A stretch of DNA of 37,065 bases from an uncultured Tropicimonas sp. (GCA_947497945.1 CANMIP010000040.1:1-37065); one strand, 5' to 3'; counted from the stretch's first letter, positions 17,156-24,766 are shown. Notes: generated by a model not told the origin, from the letters alone. Numbers and translations: made by a program.

Positions 17156-17735
17156 GTGTCGCGATCAGCACCTTGAGCGTGGGAACAGCACCGGCAGGAA
17201 GATCGCTTTCGGGGTCTTCGACAATCGCGATCAGCTTCGACGCGTTGGCCGCCCCCTGTGGCACGATCTGCCCAAACTCGCCCAGGTGCCCACGCAAGGC
17301 ATTCATGGTTAGTGTCCTCCGCCGGATCAGAAGTTCGTGGACGCGAAAGACCACCGCTGCGCCCTGGGGTCTCTTCGCTCTTCACGGGCACAAAGCGCAT
17401 CGTCGGGCGCGTCGCAGCTTCGCAGATCGCCTCGACATCGGCCGCACCATTCTTTTGGCGCTTCACGAATCTTCGCGTAGACGGGCGGGATGAGCCCCAC
17501 CTCAAGGCCAAGTTTGCCGATCTCGCGACCCCAGAAATGCGCACCGCCACAAGCTTCCATCGCAACGATACGGGTGGGCAACTGGCTGAAAAACAACAGC
17601 ACTTGATCCCGTCCCAGTTTCTTGCGCAGCACCCCCGCCCGGACGCGTCAGCTCCATGAGCCTGAAACACATTCTTCGCCAGATCGAGCCCGACCGTGAT
17701 AGTCTCTGACAGGACCGCTTTCCTTTGTGGATTGT
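17156..17735 (-). pseudogene. IS110-family transposase, frameshifted N-terminal part
   Basis: Fragments of one IS110 transposase lie in three minus-strand frames: ETITVGLDLAKNVFQAHGADASGR (first catalytic Asp) near 17700; LGRDQVLLFFSQLPTRIVAMEACGG (Glu of the DEDD set) around 17580; KRQKNGAADVEAICEAATRPTMRFV around 17440; and ELLIRRRTLTMNALRGHLGEFG down to NASKLIAIVEDPESDLP around 17170. At least two frameshifts and loss of the C-terminal Ser domain make it inactive. The usual KNDAADAEAI reads KNGAADVEAI, so the first Asp of that motif is also lost. Confidence 0.85.
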
Positions 17736-18037
17736 GACAAACCCACCGTGCCACATCAGAGGCCATCGGCGGGCGGTTACATCATGTGTGGGTAGCCCCG
17801 GTTTTTGCGGGCTGTCGCCACAGCTTGAATCTTACGATCGAAGGCGTCCATGTGTCAGGCCTTTTCTTGCGAGGCTATGCCCCGCTTGGCCGGTATGGGA
17901 TCCGCGGTTGTGGTCAAAACATCAAACCGAGTTCGAAGCTCACCATGTGACACTGATTTCCCAACTCTGATCTGTCCGATCTATTTCATACAAGCTTCAG
18001 CTTCTCCCGCATCTTCGAGGCGGCGCCTCTGACTCCG
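17736..18037. other. IS110 leader and tail DNA, no gene
   Basis: About 300 bp without a supported gene. The right part continues from the IS110 C-terminal remnant at 18038-18132; the left part is the 5' leader of the frameshifted IS110 gene. The leader contains TGACAAACCCACCGTG (17735-17750), which is similar to TCACAAAACCAACCGTG at 30192-30208 in a second IS110-type leader. In IS110 elements this non-coding end can specify the bridge RNA, so leader conservation is expected. Confidence 0.45.
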
Positions 18038-18132
18038 TCAATTCGCCAGCTGCGGTCCTCCTCGAAACTCTTCGTTCTTTGTGATCATGGCCCACAGCAT
18101 ACGGGCCATCTTGTTCGCCAACGCGATTGGGG
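18038..18132 (-). pseudogene. IS110-family transposase, C-terminal remnant
   Basis: The minus-strand frame reads GTPIALANKMARMLWAMITK followed by NEEFRGGPQLAN and a stop, the characteristic C-terminus of IS110-family transposases. It is cut at its 5' side by the IS3 element beginning at 18133. It cannot be the missing end of the copy at 17156-17735, because it lies upstream of that copy on the same strand, so at least two IS110 copies are represented. Confidence 0.8.
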
Positions 18133-18161
18133 TGCCCAATCTGACTGGTCCGGTTTGATTG

Positions 18162-19157
18162 TTAGTGCATCACGGGTCTCGGTTCCATCTTGATGGTGGT
18201 CTCGGGTGCTGGTGGCCGGTAGCCCAGTGCACTGTGCGGTCGCTTTGTGTTGTAGTGCTTTCTCCAACCTTCGATGATGATCTGCGCCTCTCTGAGCGAA
18301 TAGAAGGTTTCGCGGTTGAGCAGCTCGTCGCGCATTCTGGCGTTGAAGCTCTCGACATAGCCATTCTCCCAGGGGGACCCCGGTTCGATGAACGCTGTCT
18401 TGGCACCGACGGCCTCGATCCATGCGCGAACGTCCTTGGCCACAAACTCCGGGCCGTTATCACTACGAACGAACGCAGGCGGGCCGCGCAGGATGAAAAG
18501 ATCCGTCAGTGCATCGATCACATCGGTCGAGTTCAGCTTCCGCTTGACCCGGATCGTCAGGCATTCCCGGCTGAACTCATCCAGAATGTTTAGCGTCCGG
18601 AACGCCTTCCCCTCATCGGTTCGGCAATGCACGAAATCATACGACCAGACGTGGTTCCGATACTCGGGCCGCAGCCGGATGCACGAACCGTCGTTCAGCC
18701 AAAGCCTTCCTCTCTTTGGTTGTTTCGGTGGCACTTTCAGCCCCTCCCGCCGCCACAGCCGCTCAATCCGACCATCGCTGACTTGCCAGCCCGCGTCCCG
18801 CAGCAGCACCGCCACACGCCGGTATCCATAGCTGCCGTATTGCCTGGCCAGCTCGATCATGTCGGAAACCAGCCGCTCCTCATCTGCACGGCCCCTTGGG
18901 CGTCGTCGCTGCGTCGAGCGGTGTTGTCCCAGCACACGGCAGATCCGGCGTTCCGATACCTTCATGTCGCTGCGGATCATGTCGATACAGGCTCGACGAC
19001 GAGCGGGGCTCAGAAGTTTCCCCGGGCCGCCTCCTTCAGAATGAGCTTGTCCAGCGTCAGGTCCGACACGGCCTTTCGAAGCCGTTCGTTCTCTTTCTGA
19101 AGACGTTTGAGTTCCTTCAGTTGGTCGGTTCCCATCCCACCATACTGCTTGCGCCAA
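18162..19157 (-). CDS. IS3-family transposase OrfB (DDE integrase domain)
   Basis: The frame is about 331 codons, but only the part after about residue 45 (KLLSPARRRACIDMI onward) resembles OrfB; the first part overlaps orfA out of frame. The rve core is complete: Asp in VWSYDFVHCRTDEG, Asp in FVRSDNGPEF, and Glu in ENGYVESFNARMRDELL, with the IS3-type spacing, ending in RPHSALGYRPPAPET. It is normally made as an OrfAB fusion by -1 frameshifting near the end of orfA (around 19010-19030). It looks intact, so the element may still be active. Confidence 0.88.
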   Translation of the reverse strand: MAQAVWWDGNRPTEGTQTSSERERTASKGRVGPDAGQAHSEGGGPGKLLSPARRRACIDMIRSDMKVSERRICRVLGQHRSTQRRRPRGRADEERLVSDMIELARQYGSYGYRRVAVLLRDAGWQVSDGRIERLWRREGLKVPPKQPKRGRLWLNDGSCIRLRPEYRNHVWSYDFVHCRTDEGKAFRTLNILDEFSRECLTIRVKRKLNSTDVIDALTDLFILRGPPAFVRSDNGPEFVAKDVRAWIEAVGAKTAFIEPGSPWENGYVESFNARMRDELLNRETFYSLREAQIIIEGWRKHYNTKRPHSALGYRPPAPETTIKMEPRPVMH

Positions 19158-19288
19158 CGGTAATAGGTCTGCTCCGTGATGTGCACCTCGCGGATTGCAT
19201 CAACGCGGGCCATACCTTGCCCAACGAGCACATCAACCTGCCGTAACTTCTGAACTATTTCCTCGGGCTTGTGCCGCTTGTTCGCCAT
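19010..19288 (-). CDS. IS3-family transposase OrfA (helix-turn-helix)
   Basis: A 92-residue protein with the IS3 OrfA layout: an N-terminal KPEEIVQKLRQVDVLVGQG helix, a helix-turn-helix (ITEQTYYRWRKQYGG), then a leucine-zipper stretch (LKELKRLQKENERLRKAVSD) ending LDKLILKEAARGNF. It binds the IS ends and, fused to OrfB, forms the transposase. Its start lies 51 bp inside the left end of the element, with a GGAGGACAG site upstream. Confidence 0.9.
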   Translation of the reverse strand: MANKRHKPEEIVQKLRQVDVLVGQGMARVDAIREVHITEQTYYRWRKQYGGMGTDQLKELKRLQKENERLRKAVSDLTLDKLILKEAARGNF

Positions 19289-19339
19289 TCTCTGTCCTCC
19301 GTTTCATAAACATAACGGTGGACCAGTTCAGATGGGGCA

Positions 19340-19656
19340 CTCCAGGGCCATTCCAGAAATCGCTCACAGAAATCACGACCTCTTCCATGTGCAAAGTGCG
19401 GAACCGCCGTGTGGACGATCAAACCGGTACCGCCGATTGCAGATCGTGCTCGTCAACGTAGGTGGTTTCACTGGTGAATTTGCTGCACCGTAAAAGGGTC
19501 CATCCATCGAAACCTTGGAGGTGATTTGGAACCATCCAAGTCGCAGAGGCTTGGCGCTGCGGACCCCGACATGTTGTGTTGCGGAGCAAGAGGTGTTTTT
19601 CATGGCATTGGCCGGATCGGCATGACGCCACAAACAAAGCGGAGAAGAATTACGCC
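19340..19656. other. 317-bp stretch without a gene, upstream of the exported-phosphochemistry operon
   Basis: No convincing coding frame on either strand; the frames present have no recognisable family and no ribosome-binding site. It probably holds the promoter of the operon starting at 19657. I could not assign clear -35/-10 boxes. The IS3 end at 19339 borders it directly, so the IS may have cut an older gene or brought its own outward promoter. Confidence 0.4.
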
Positions 19657-20466
19657 ATGATTTCGTTGGAACCTGCAGCAATCCGGAGCGGTTCTGAGTC
19701 CGTGGGACGTGGGGCCGGACTGTTGCTATCCCTTCTGTTTGCAAGTCTCTGGGTAGCAACGCCGCTGGCCGCGCAGGTCGATCCCTCCGGTATGCTCGCC
19801 GAAAACCTCAAGGTGACCGGCAAAGGGTGGGGCCAACTGGCCGATCTGCAGGAGATGGGACAGTTCCTGCTCGGCTTGATCGAGGTAACGGCAATGACCG
19901 CGGTGATTGCCTACCATCCGGCAACCCGCACGGACCGACGCAAATTGGCCGAGTACCAGGTTCCGGGCACTTTGTTCGTCTACGCATTGATTGGCATGGT
20001 GGTCGGCTTCCTGGTGATGAACCACGGCGCGATCATCGGTTTCGTGATTTTCGGCATTGGCGGGTTGCTGCGCTTTCGCACCGATGTGGACAAGATGTCG
20101 GACACAATGCGCCTGATCCTTGTGACGCTGGTCGGGCTCTGCGTTGGACTCGATCTGCCCGTCATGGCGCTGATCACTACGGCAAGCGCCTGGGCGATCG
20201 TGTATGTGTTCGGTGCCTCGCCGCATCATGTCGTCGAGGTGAAATTCGCCGACAAGCATGGCACACCGCAGGCGCGGGAGGATCTGGAAACCGGTCTGAA
20301 ATCTGCCGGGTTCTCAATTGCCGGACTAAGCAAGGCAAAGGCCAAGCACACCTTCTCCTTCACGGTCGTCGGTGGCCGGAGCGGAACTCGCGACACCCTT
20401 GTGCACGCGATGATGGAACTCGACGCCGCGAACCCGGAGCTCATGTCCGATTGGCACCTTGCATGA
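19657..20466 (+). CDS. MgtC/DUF4956-like membrane protein with C-terminal soluble domain
   Basis: A 269-residue protein. A signal-like hydrophobic segment (about 18-39, ending PLAAQV) is followed by four or five helices between about 62 and 190, with GFVIFGIGGLLRFRTDVDKMSDT in the middle. This glycine-rich block followed by an RxRTD turn recalls MgtC/SapB and DUF4956 proteins. The last 80 residues form a soluble alpha/beta domain (VVEVKFADKHGTPQAREDLE...), like the ACT-like tails of MgtC relatives. It would sit in the inner membrane; MgtC relatives modulate ATP synthase or ion physiology, but no role is claimed here. ATG 19657 follows a GGAGAAG site. It is the first gene of a five-gene operon. 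Confidence 0.68.
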   Translation: MISLEPAAIRSGSESVGRGAGLLLSLLFASLWVATPLAAQVDPSGMLAENLKVTGKGWGQLADLQEMGQFLLGLIEVTAMTAVIAYHPATRTDRRKLAEYQVPGTLFVYALIGMVVGFLVMNHGAIIGFVIFGIGGLLRFRTDVDKMSDTMRLILVTLVGLCVGLDLPVMALITTASAWAIVYVFGASPHHVVEVKFADKHGTPQAREDLETGLKSAGFSIAGLSKAKAKHTFSFTVVGGRSGTRDTLVHAMMELDAANPELMSDWHLA

Positions 20467-20479
20467 CCTCACCTTCGCG

Positions 20480-21364
20480 ATGATTTCTCGGGTTCTGAAA
20501 GCTGGCTTGGGCGTGCTTGCCCTGACAGGTCCGGCAATGGCCGATTGTGGTCATCCCTCCATCAGGTTCCTGAAAAGCGACCGGATCGCTGACAAGGTGC
20601 TGGGATTTTCCGAACCGTCCGGGCTTTCGTTGACCGAGGAGGCCGGTCGATTTCTGAGCGTCAGCGACGACATGCCGGCGCTGTTCATGCTCGATAACGA
20701 TGGCCGGCACCAAACACCGCCCGATGCGATTTCCAACGTCGAAGACCTTGAAGGGATCGTGTTTGATCCCGTCGGAAACCGTATCCTCGTCGTGAGCGAG
20801 AGCGCTGCCGGTGTCCTGGTGATAGACCGCCAATCAGGCGAGTCTGAGTTGGTCATGCTGGCGGATATGAAAGGCTACAAACCCGTCAGGAAAGCCTTCA
20901 AGACCTCCGATCCCAATGATGGTCTGGAAGGGATTGCCATCGACCCGGACCGTGGCCGGGTCTACCTGCTCAAGGAAAAACGCCCAAGGCTTCTTCTGGA
21001 ACTGTCCCTGGATCTTTCCGAGATCCTGCGCGTGAGGGAACTGACGCCCGCGCTCGGCTTCATTGATGACGACCAGTCGAACCGTCACCTCGACGTGTCC
21101 GGCCTGACGCTTGATTCGCCGACCGGATGCCTCTGGATCGTCAGCGACCGGGCCGAACGGATGTTTCTGTTTGACCCGGCGGGGAAAAGCCCGACTCGCA
21201 GCTATTCGCTTGGCTGGCTCGACGGAGAAAAACCGCGCGAGCTTCCCCATGCCGAAGGTGTCGCCCATGATGCGCGCACCGAGCGCCTCTACATCGTGAA
21301 CGATAATGGCAAGGCATCGCGGCTCTTCACCTTCGAAATCCTGCGGGACGGCGGCGAACAGTAG
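20480..21364 (+). CDS. exported SdiA-regulated/phytase-like beta-propeller
   Basis: A 294-residue protein with a signal peptide (about 1-21, ending AMA-D). The rest repeats beta-propeller blade motifs: EPSGLSLTEEAGRFLSVSDD, NVEDLEGIVFDPVGNRILVVSE, DGLEGIAIDPDRGRVYLLKE, DVSGLTLDSPTGCLWIVSD and HAEGVAHDARTERLYIVND. The repeated (E/S)G(I/L/V) plus D...(L/I)(Y/W)(I/V)VS pattern with acidic residues is that of the SdiA-regulated family (PF06977), related to calcium-bound phytase-like propellers. It may bind or hydrolyse phosphoesters in the periplasm. ATG 20480 was chosen because the signal peptide starts there; it has a weak ribosome-binding site and lies 13 bp after the previous stop. Confidence 0.8.
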   Translation: MISRVLKAGLGVLALTGPAMADCGHPSIRFLKSDRIADKVLGFSEPSGLSLTEEAGRFLSVSDDMPALFMLDNDGRHQTPPDAISNVEDLEGIVFDPVGNRILVVSESAAGVLVIDRQSGESELVMLADMKGYKPVRKAFKTSDPNDGLEGIAIDPDRGRVYLLKEKRPRLLLELSLDLSEILRVRELTPALGFIDDDQSNRHLDVSGLTLDSPTGCLWIVSDRAERMFLFDPAGKSPTRSYSLGWLDGEKPRELPHAEGVAHDARTERLYIVNDNGKASRLFTFEILRDGGEQ

Positions 21365-21458
21365 CCAATCCCTCCTCAGACTGCCGGAATTCTCTGGACC
21401 GACACCAATTCGTGGCTACCCTGACCCGAACGCGTCGAACCAAATGAACAGGATCACC

Positions 21459-22139
21459 ATGATTTCAGCCCGCTCCCGCGTCACCCGCAATTGCGCCTCC
21501 ATTCTCTTCACCCTTGTTGTGGCCACGTTCGCGGCTTCGACAACTGACGCTTCGGACTACACCGCGCGCAATGGCGGCCCGAGCAGCAAGCAGATGCTTG
21601 CCCGCTCCAGCGGTCCGGCTGACGGGCTCGCCTTTTTCCGTCCGGTGCTGTCCGGGGTGCTTTACCGCTCCGGCTTCCACGGAGGAGACAAGGGCCGCAC
21701 CGGCCTGAGCACGGCCCAGCGGGAGGAACTGTGCGAGGCCGGGTTCTCCGGCGCGCGCTATATCGATTTTGGCAAGAACACCAAATACGGCACCACGCAG
21801 TGCGGCGGCCAGAGCCTCGACTACCAGGGAGGACGCTCGACGAGCACCGCCGATATCATGCGCCAGGTCCACGCGACGATCAAAAACCCCGGTGCCGGTC
21901 CGGTTCTGGTGCATTGTATGTGGGGCGTGCATTCCTCCGGCGCTGTGTCGGCCATGGCGCTGGTCCAGTTCTGCGGCTGGAGCGAGGAGCGGGCCAAGAA
22001 ATACTGGGACGATGCACGCAACGGTGCGGATTGCTCCGGCGGCTGCTCCACCTGGATCGACAAGCATTTCGCCAAGTTCAAGGTCGACCCTGCCCTGAAG
22101 ATTTCCAGCGCCGAACAGGCCGCGATCTGCCCGAAATAG
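21459..22139 (+). CDS. exported tyrosine/dual-specificity phosphatase-fold protein, P-loop Arg missing
   Basis: A 226-residue protein with a signal peptide (about 1-31). VLSGVLYRSGFHGG and STAQREELCEAGFSGARYIDF match the N-terminal strands of DSP/PTP-like proteins. The P-loop appears as VLVHC153MWGVHS159SG: the family signature is HCxxGxxR[ST], and here the arginine position is Ser159. Cys153 and Gly156 are kept. Without the Arg, catalysis as a standard PTP is doubtful, so it may be a pseudophosphatase that binds phosphorylated ligands, or a different chemistry. Extra cysteines (LCEAG, TQCGG, DCSGGCS, ICPK) suggest disulfides outside the cytoplasm. ATG 21444 is an alternative start. It is 10 bp upstream of the kinase-like gene. 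Confidence 0.7.
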   Translation: MISARSRVTRNCASILFTLVVATFAASTTDASDYTARNGGPSSKQMLARSSGPADGLAFFRPVLSGVLYRSGFHGGDKGRTGLSTAQREELCEAGFSGARYIDFGKNTKYGTTQCGGQSLDYQGGRSTSTADIMRQVHATIKNPGAGPVLVHCMWGVHSSGAVSAMALVQFCGWSEERAKKYWDDARNGADCSGGCSTWIDKHFAKFKVDPALKISSAEQAAICPK

Positions 22140-22149
22140 GAGGCTGGAA

Positions 22150-23589
22150 ATGAGGGAGGGAGCATACGCAGCCGTCGCGGCATTCATGGCGACGATCGGC
22201 ACGGCACAGGCCTCGGACTCGGTGACCGGGCAAGAAACAACCTTCACCAGCCCGAACGGCGTGGAGGAACGATGCGTGCGGATCGCGCCGATCCCCGGCG
22301 GGTCTTACAGCAAGGGCGATGCCAGGGACGAAGCCGACTATTGCAGCATCGATTTCTACGACGCCTCTGTCGCCCTTTGCCCCAAGACCTGGAGCACCAG
22401 CCCGGGCATGATGGTCTATGACGTGAGCGACGGGACCTATGCTGGAAACCGCGCAGAGTTCGAGCGTAATGCCTGCAAGGAAGGCAAATCTGCCAAGGAA
22501 CTGGCGGTGGATGATCTGGCCAAGTTCAAATCGACCATGAATGCCAAGGGTACGAGTGGAACCTTCGCGCCCTCTTCGCTGCTCTACTACCATTTCTCCC
22601 GCTACTTCGACGCAACGGTCAAAGTGCCGGTGGCGGTCTGGCGCAGCATGGACGCGAAGATGCACCAGAGCGAGGTGGCCGAACCGGGTCTTTCGCTGTC
22701 CGGCAGCCGGTCGAGCGGTCGAATGAACCATGAAGGTTGGCGCACCTTTGCGGCGGCGGACCGTGATCCGGCGAGCTATCGCCCGACGGACGAATTGTTC
22801 ACCTCCGACCGCAAGCAGATCTATGGCGTGCTGCTGTCGAGTCCCGGCCATCGCTACGGCTCCGAGATCAACGGTACCCGCAAGTCCGGCTGGGGAAAGG
22901 GTCAGAACGAGGATTTCCAGATGACGCCGGCTTTCCTCGCCCTCCGGTCGGAGAAGCCTCTTGAGGAGGCGATTGCCGAGGGCCTGCGTGATGGGCGGAA
23001 GGACCGCCAGATCGCCAGGGATCTGGGTGAAGACGGAACACCGCAACAGATGGTGTTCTGGATGAAGGAACTGACCGAGATCGTTCTTCTGGATTTCATC
23101 TTCAGCCAGCAGGACCGCGTCGGAAACATCGACTTCACGCCGTATTACTACTGGTCCGAGGAGGGGATGCCGAAGTCGAAGAAGGCAAAGCATCATGAAC
23201 GCGGCGACGGCTCCGTTCCGCCCGAGGCCGTTCTCTTGCGTCGCACGAACCTCAACGACAACGATGCGGGCGGGCGGGTGCAATATGCCAATTTCGCCAA
23301 GAGCACGCAGATGCTTGAAAAGCTGCGCCATCTCGGGCCCGGGACCTATGCAAGGCTGATGGCGCTCGATGCCGACCTGAAGGCGCGGGGGCCGATCTAC
23401 CAATGGGTCGTCACGAGCGTCGGCCTCGACAACGGGCAGGTTGAGCAAATCGTCAAGAACACCGCATTGGCCGCGGGCATTCTTCGAGGCAGCTGCGAGG
23501 CCGGAAAACTGATCTTCGACCTCGATCCCGAGACCTATTTCGTCACCGGAAAGGTGGATGCGTTCGAGGTGGCATGTGATGGTGCGTAG
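22150..23589 (+). CDS. exported protein with Fam20/Four-jointed-like atypical kinase motifs
   Basis: A 479-residue protein with a signal peptide (1-21, ending AQA) and an excellent GGAGG site 7 bases before ATG 22150. No standard family was recognised, but the C-terminal half contains LLDFIFSQQD322RVGN326ID, which aligns with the catalytic-loop motifs of secretory-pathway kinases (Fam20-type DYLIGNMDRH, Four-jointed DFLTANFDRxxxN). It is followed 40-odd residues later by RRTNLND370ND372AGG in the place of the metal-binding DNG or DFG motif. An N-lobe-like strand with VKVPVAVWRSMD (about 157-168) could hold the nucleotide. The spacing Asp322-Asn326 is one residue shorter than usual. Prediction: a periplasmic or secreted kinase or AMP-transferase fold. 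The stop overlaps the next gene by 11 bp. Confidence 0.55.
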   Translation: MREGAYAAVAAFMATIGTAQASDSVTGQETTFTSPNGVEERCVRIAPIPGGSYSKGDARDEADYCSIDFYDASVALCPKTWSTSPGMMVYDVSDGTYAGNRAEFERNACKEGKSAKELAVDDLAKFKSTMNAKGTSGTFAPSSLLYYHFSRYFDATVKVPVAVWRSMDAKMHQSEVAEPGLSLSGSRSSGRMNHEGWRTFAAADRDPASYRPTDELFTSDRKQIYGVLLSSPGHRYGSEINGTRKSGWGKGQNEDFQMTPAFLALRSEKPLEEAIAEGLRDGRKDRQIARDLGEDGTPQQMVFWMKELTEIVLLDFIFSQQDRVGNIDFTPYYYWSEEGMPKSKKAKHHERGDGSVPPEAVLLRRTNLNDNDAGGRVQYANFAKSTQMLEKLRHLGPGTYARLMALDADLKARGPIYQWVVTSVGLDNGQVEQIVKNTALAAGILRGSCEAGKLIFDLDPETYFVTGKVDAFEVACDGA

Positions 23590-24514
23590 CGCCTTCTGGA
23601 CTTTCCTCCTGTCGCTGGTCCTTCTTGCGGGCCCGGCCTCGGCATTGCGCGTGGTGGTGATCTCCGATCTCAATGGCTCCTACGGCTCCACCAGCTACTC
23701 AAAGCGAGTTCCCGTCGCGATCCAGCGGATCATCGAGTTGAAGCCGGACCTTGTGATCTCGACGGGGGACATGGTGGCCGGCCAGCGCAAACCGGTCCTC
23801 AGCGAAGGCGAGGTCCGTGCCATGTGGGCGGCTTTCCATCGCGTTGTGAGCGATCCGCTTGCCAATGCGGGTATCCCGTTGGCGGTCACCCCCGGCAATC
23901 ACGACGCCTCGGCCTATGGCGGTTTCGAAGGCGAACGCCGGATCTTTGGCGAGGAATGGCGAGCAAGAAAGCCGGCGCTTCGTTTCTCCGACGACGCCGA
24001 TTACCCGTTCTTCTATGCGTTCGAGATGGGGGGCGTGCGCTTTGCCTCCCTCGATGCAACAACGCTCGGGCCCCTGCGCGGGGACCAGATGGCGCGCCTT
24101 TCCAGGGTCATGGCGGGCAGTGGGCCGGCGGTCACGTTCAGCCACCTGCCGCTCTGGCCATTCGCCCAGAAACGCGAGCGGGAGATCATCGGAGATCCGG
24201 CGCTCGAGGCGCTCTACCACAAGCTTGGCGTCGATCTGCACCTGTCTGGGCACCACCACGCCTTTTATCCCGGCTGGAAGGATGGCGTTGCCTATGTTTC
24301 GCAGGCCTGCCTTGGCGGCGGGCCGCGTGTTCTGATCGGCGACACCACGCGAAGTCAGCGCGCCTTTACCGTCCTCGAGTTCGAAGGCGGCGCTTTGATC
24401 TCTGTGAAGGCCTATGCCGGACCTGACTTTCGAACGCCGATTGCAACGGAAACCCTTCCCGCACAGATAAACTCCGGCCGGGCAATATTGAAACGGCTGG
24501 ACCTCGCAAGATAG
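23579..24514 (+). CDS. exported calcineurin-like metallophosphoesterase
   Basis: A 311-residue protein with a signal peptide (about 1-22). All metallophosphoesterase motifs are present: D30-L-N32 (usually DxH), G63-D64, GN107H108D109, H189 in FSHLPLW, and G224-H225-H226-H227 (GHxH). The usual first-motif His is Asn32, a change also compatible with an altered metal site. It hydrolyses phosphoesters at a two-metal centre, probably in the periplasm. ATG 23579 overlaps the upstream stop by 11 bp, so its translation depends on the kinase-like gene. The pairing kinase-like, PTP-like and phosphoesterase suggests opposing activities on one substrate. Confidence 0.85.
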   Translation: MVRSAFWTFLLSLVLLAGPASALRVVVISDLNGSYGSTSYSKRVPVAIQRIIELKPDLVISTGDMVAGQRKPVLSEGEVRAMWAAFHRVVSDPLANAGIPLAVTPGNHDASAYGGFEGERRIFGEEWRARKPALRFSDDADYPFFYAFEMGGVRFASLDATTLGPLRGDQMARLSRVMAGSGPAVTFSHLPLWPFAQKREREIIGDPALEALYHKLGVDLHLSGHHHAFYPGWKDGVAYVSQACLGGGPRVLIGDTTRSQRAFTVLEFEGGALISVKAYAGPDFRTPIATETLPAQINSGRAILKRLDLAR

Positions 24515-24552
24515 CTGGCAGGGAAAATGAGGATGGTACTCGCGATGCCACT

Positions 24553-24576
24553 GCGGGCGGCGCCAGCCGCCTCCGC
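24553..24576. terminator. GC hairpin between convergent operons
   Basis: The arms GGCGGC and GCCGCC around a 4-nt loop, with partly pairing GCG/CGC outside, lie between the plus-strand phosphoesterase stop (24514) and the minus-strand stop at 24578. The symmetry could serve both strands. No T-run is present, so efficiency is uncertain. Confidence 0.4.
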
Positions 24577-24577
24577 G

Positions 24578-24766
24578 TCAGACCGCTTGTCCGTTATCTG
24601 GCCAGACGAAATTGAGCAGCAGCATCACCAGGAAAACGAGCACGCCGACAAAGAGCGCTCGTTGTGGACGGCTGAGGGTCTTCACGACGGTTGTTCGCTC
24701 GGCCGCGAAAACCGTAACGAAGACGACCAACGCCGTTACAACCATATGGGATAGGCTGAGATCCAT
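24578..24766 (-). CDS. small two-helix membrane protein
   Basis: A 62-residue protein starting MDLSLSHMVVTALVVFV. It has two membrane helices (about 8-22 and 35-55) with a basic loop (ERTTVVKTLSRPQR) between them, and ends in FVWPDNGQAV. ATG 24766 is preceded by GGAAGG at 8-13 bases, a strong site, and the frame upstream of it does not look coding. It is the last gene of a minus-strand set of five small envelope genes (26425 to 24578). No family was recognised. Confidence 0.7.
   Translation of the reverse strand: MDLSLSHMVVTALVVFVTVFAAERTTVVKTLSRPQRALFVGVLVFLVMLLLNFVWPDNGQAV

Larger units (their letters stand above)
18133..19339 (-). mobile_element. IS3-family insertion sequence (IS407-like), apparently complete
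   Basis: A 1.2-kb element with orfA and orfB on the minus strand. The ends are imperfect inverted repeats: TGCCCAATCTGACTGGTCC at 18133 and, reading inward from 19339 on the minus strand, TGCCCCATCTGAACTGGTCC. No matching target duplication is visible in the flanks (GGGG on the left, CTCC on the right). The left flank is an IS110 remnant and the right flank is not, so one side was probably rearranged after insertion. Confidence 0.85.

Noticed and set aside
16978-17766. 262-codon frame as one real gene
   Set aside because: It is a chance fusion of a frameshifted IS110 start with an IS3 internal fragment.
18138-19345. Target duplication of the IS3 element
   Set aside because: The bases flanking the inverted repeats (GGGG versus CTCC) do not match at 3 or 4 bp, even when the boundary is shifted by one base.
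22078-23673. 531-codon minus-strand frame opposite the kinase-like gene
   Set aside because: Antisense shadow: no ribosome-binding site, no motif, and the plus-strand gene has a signal peptide and a strong ribosome-binding site.
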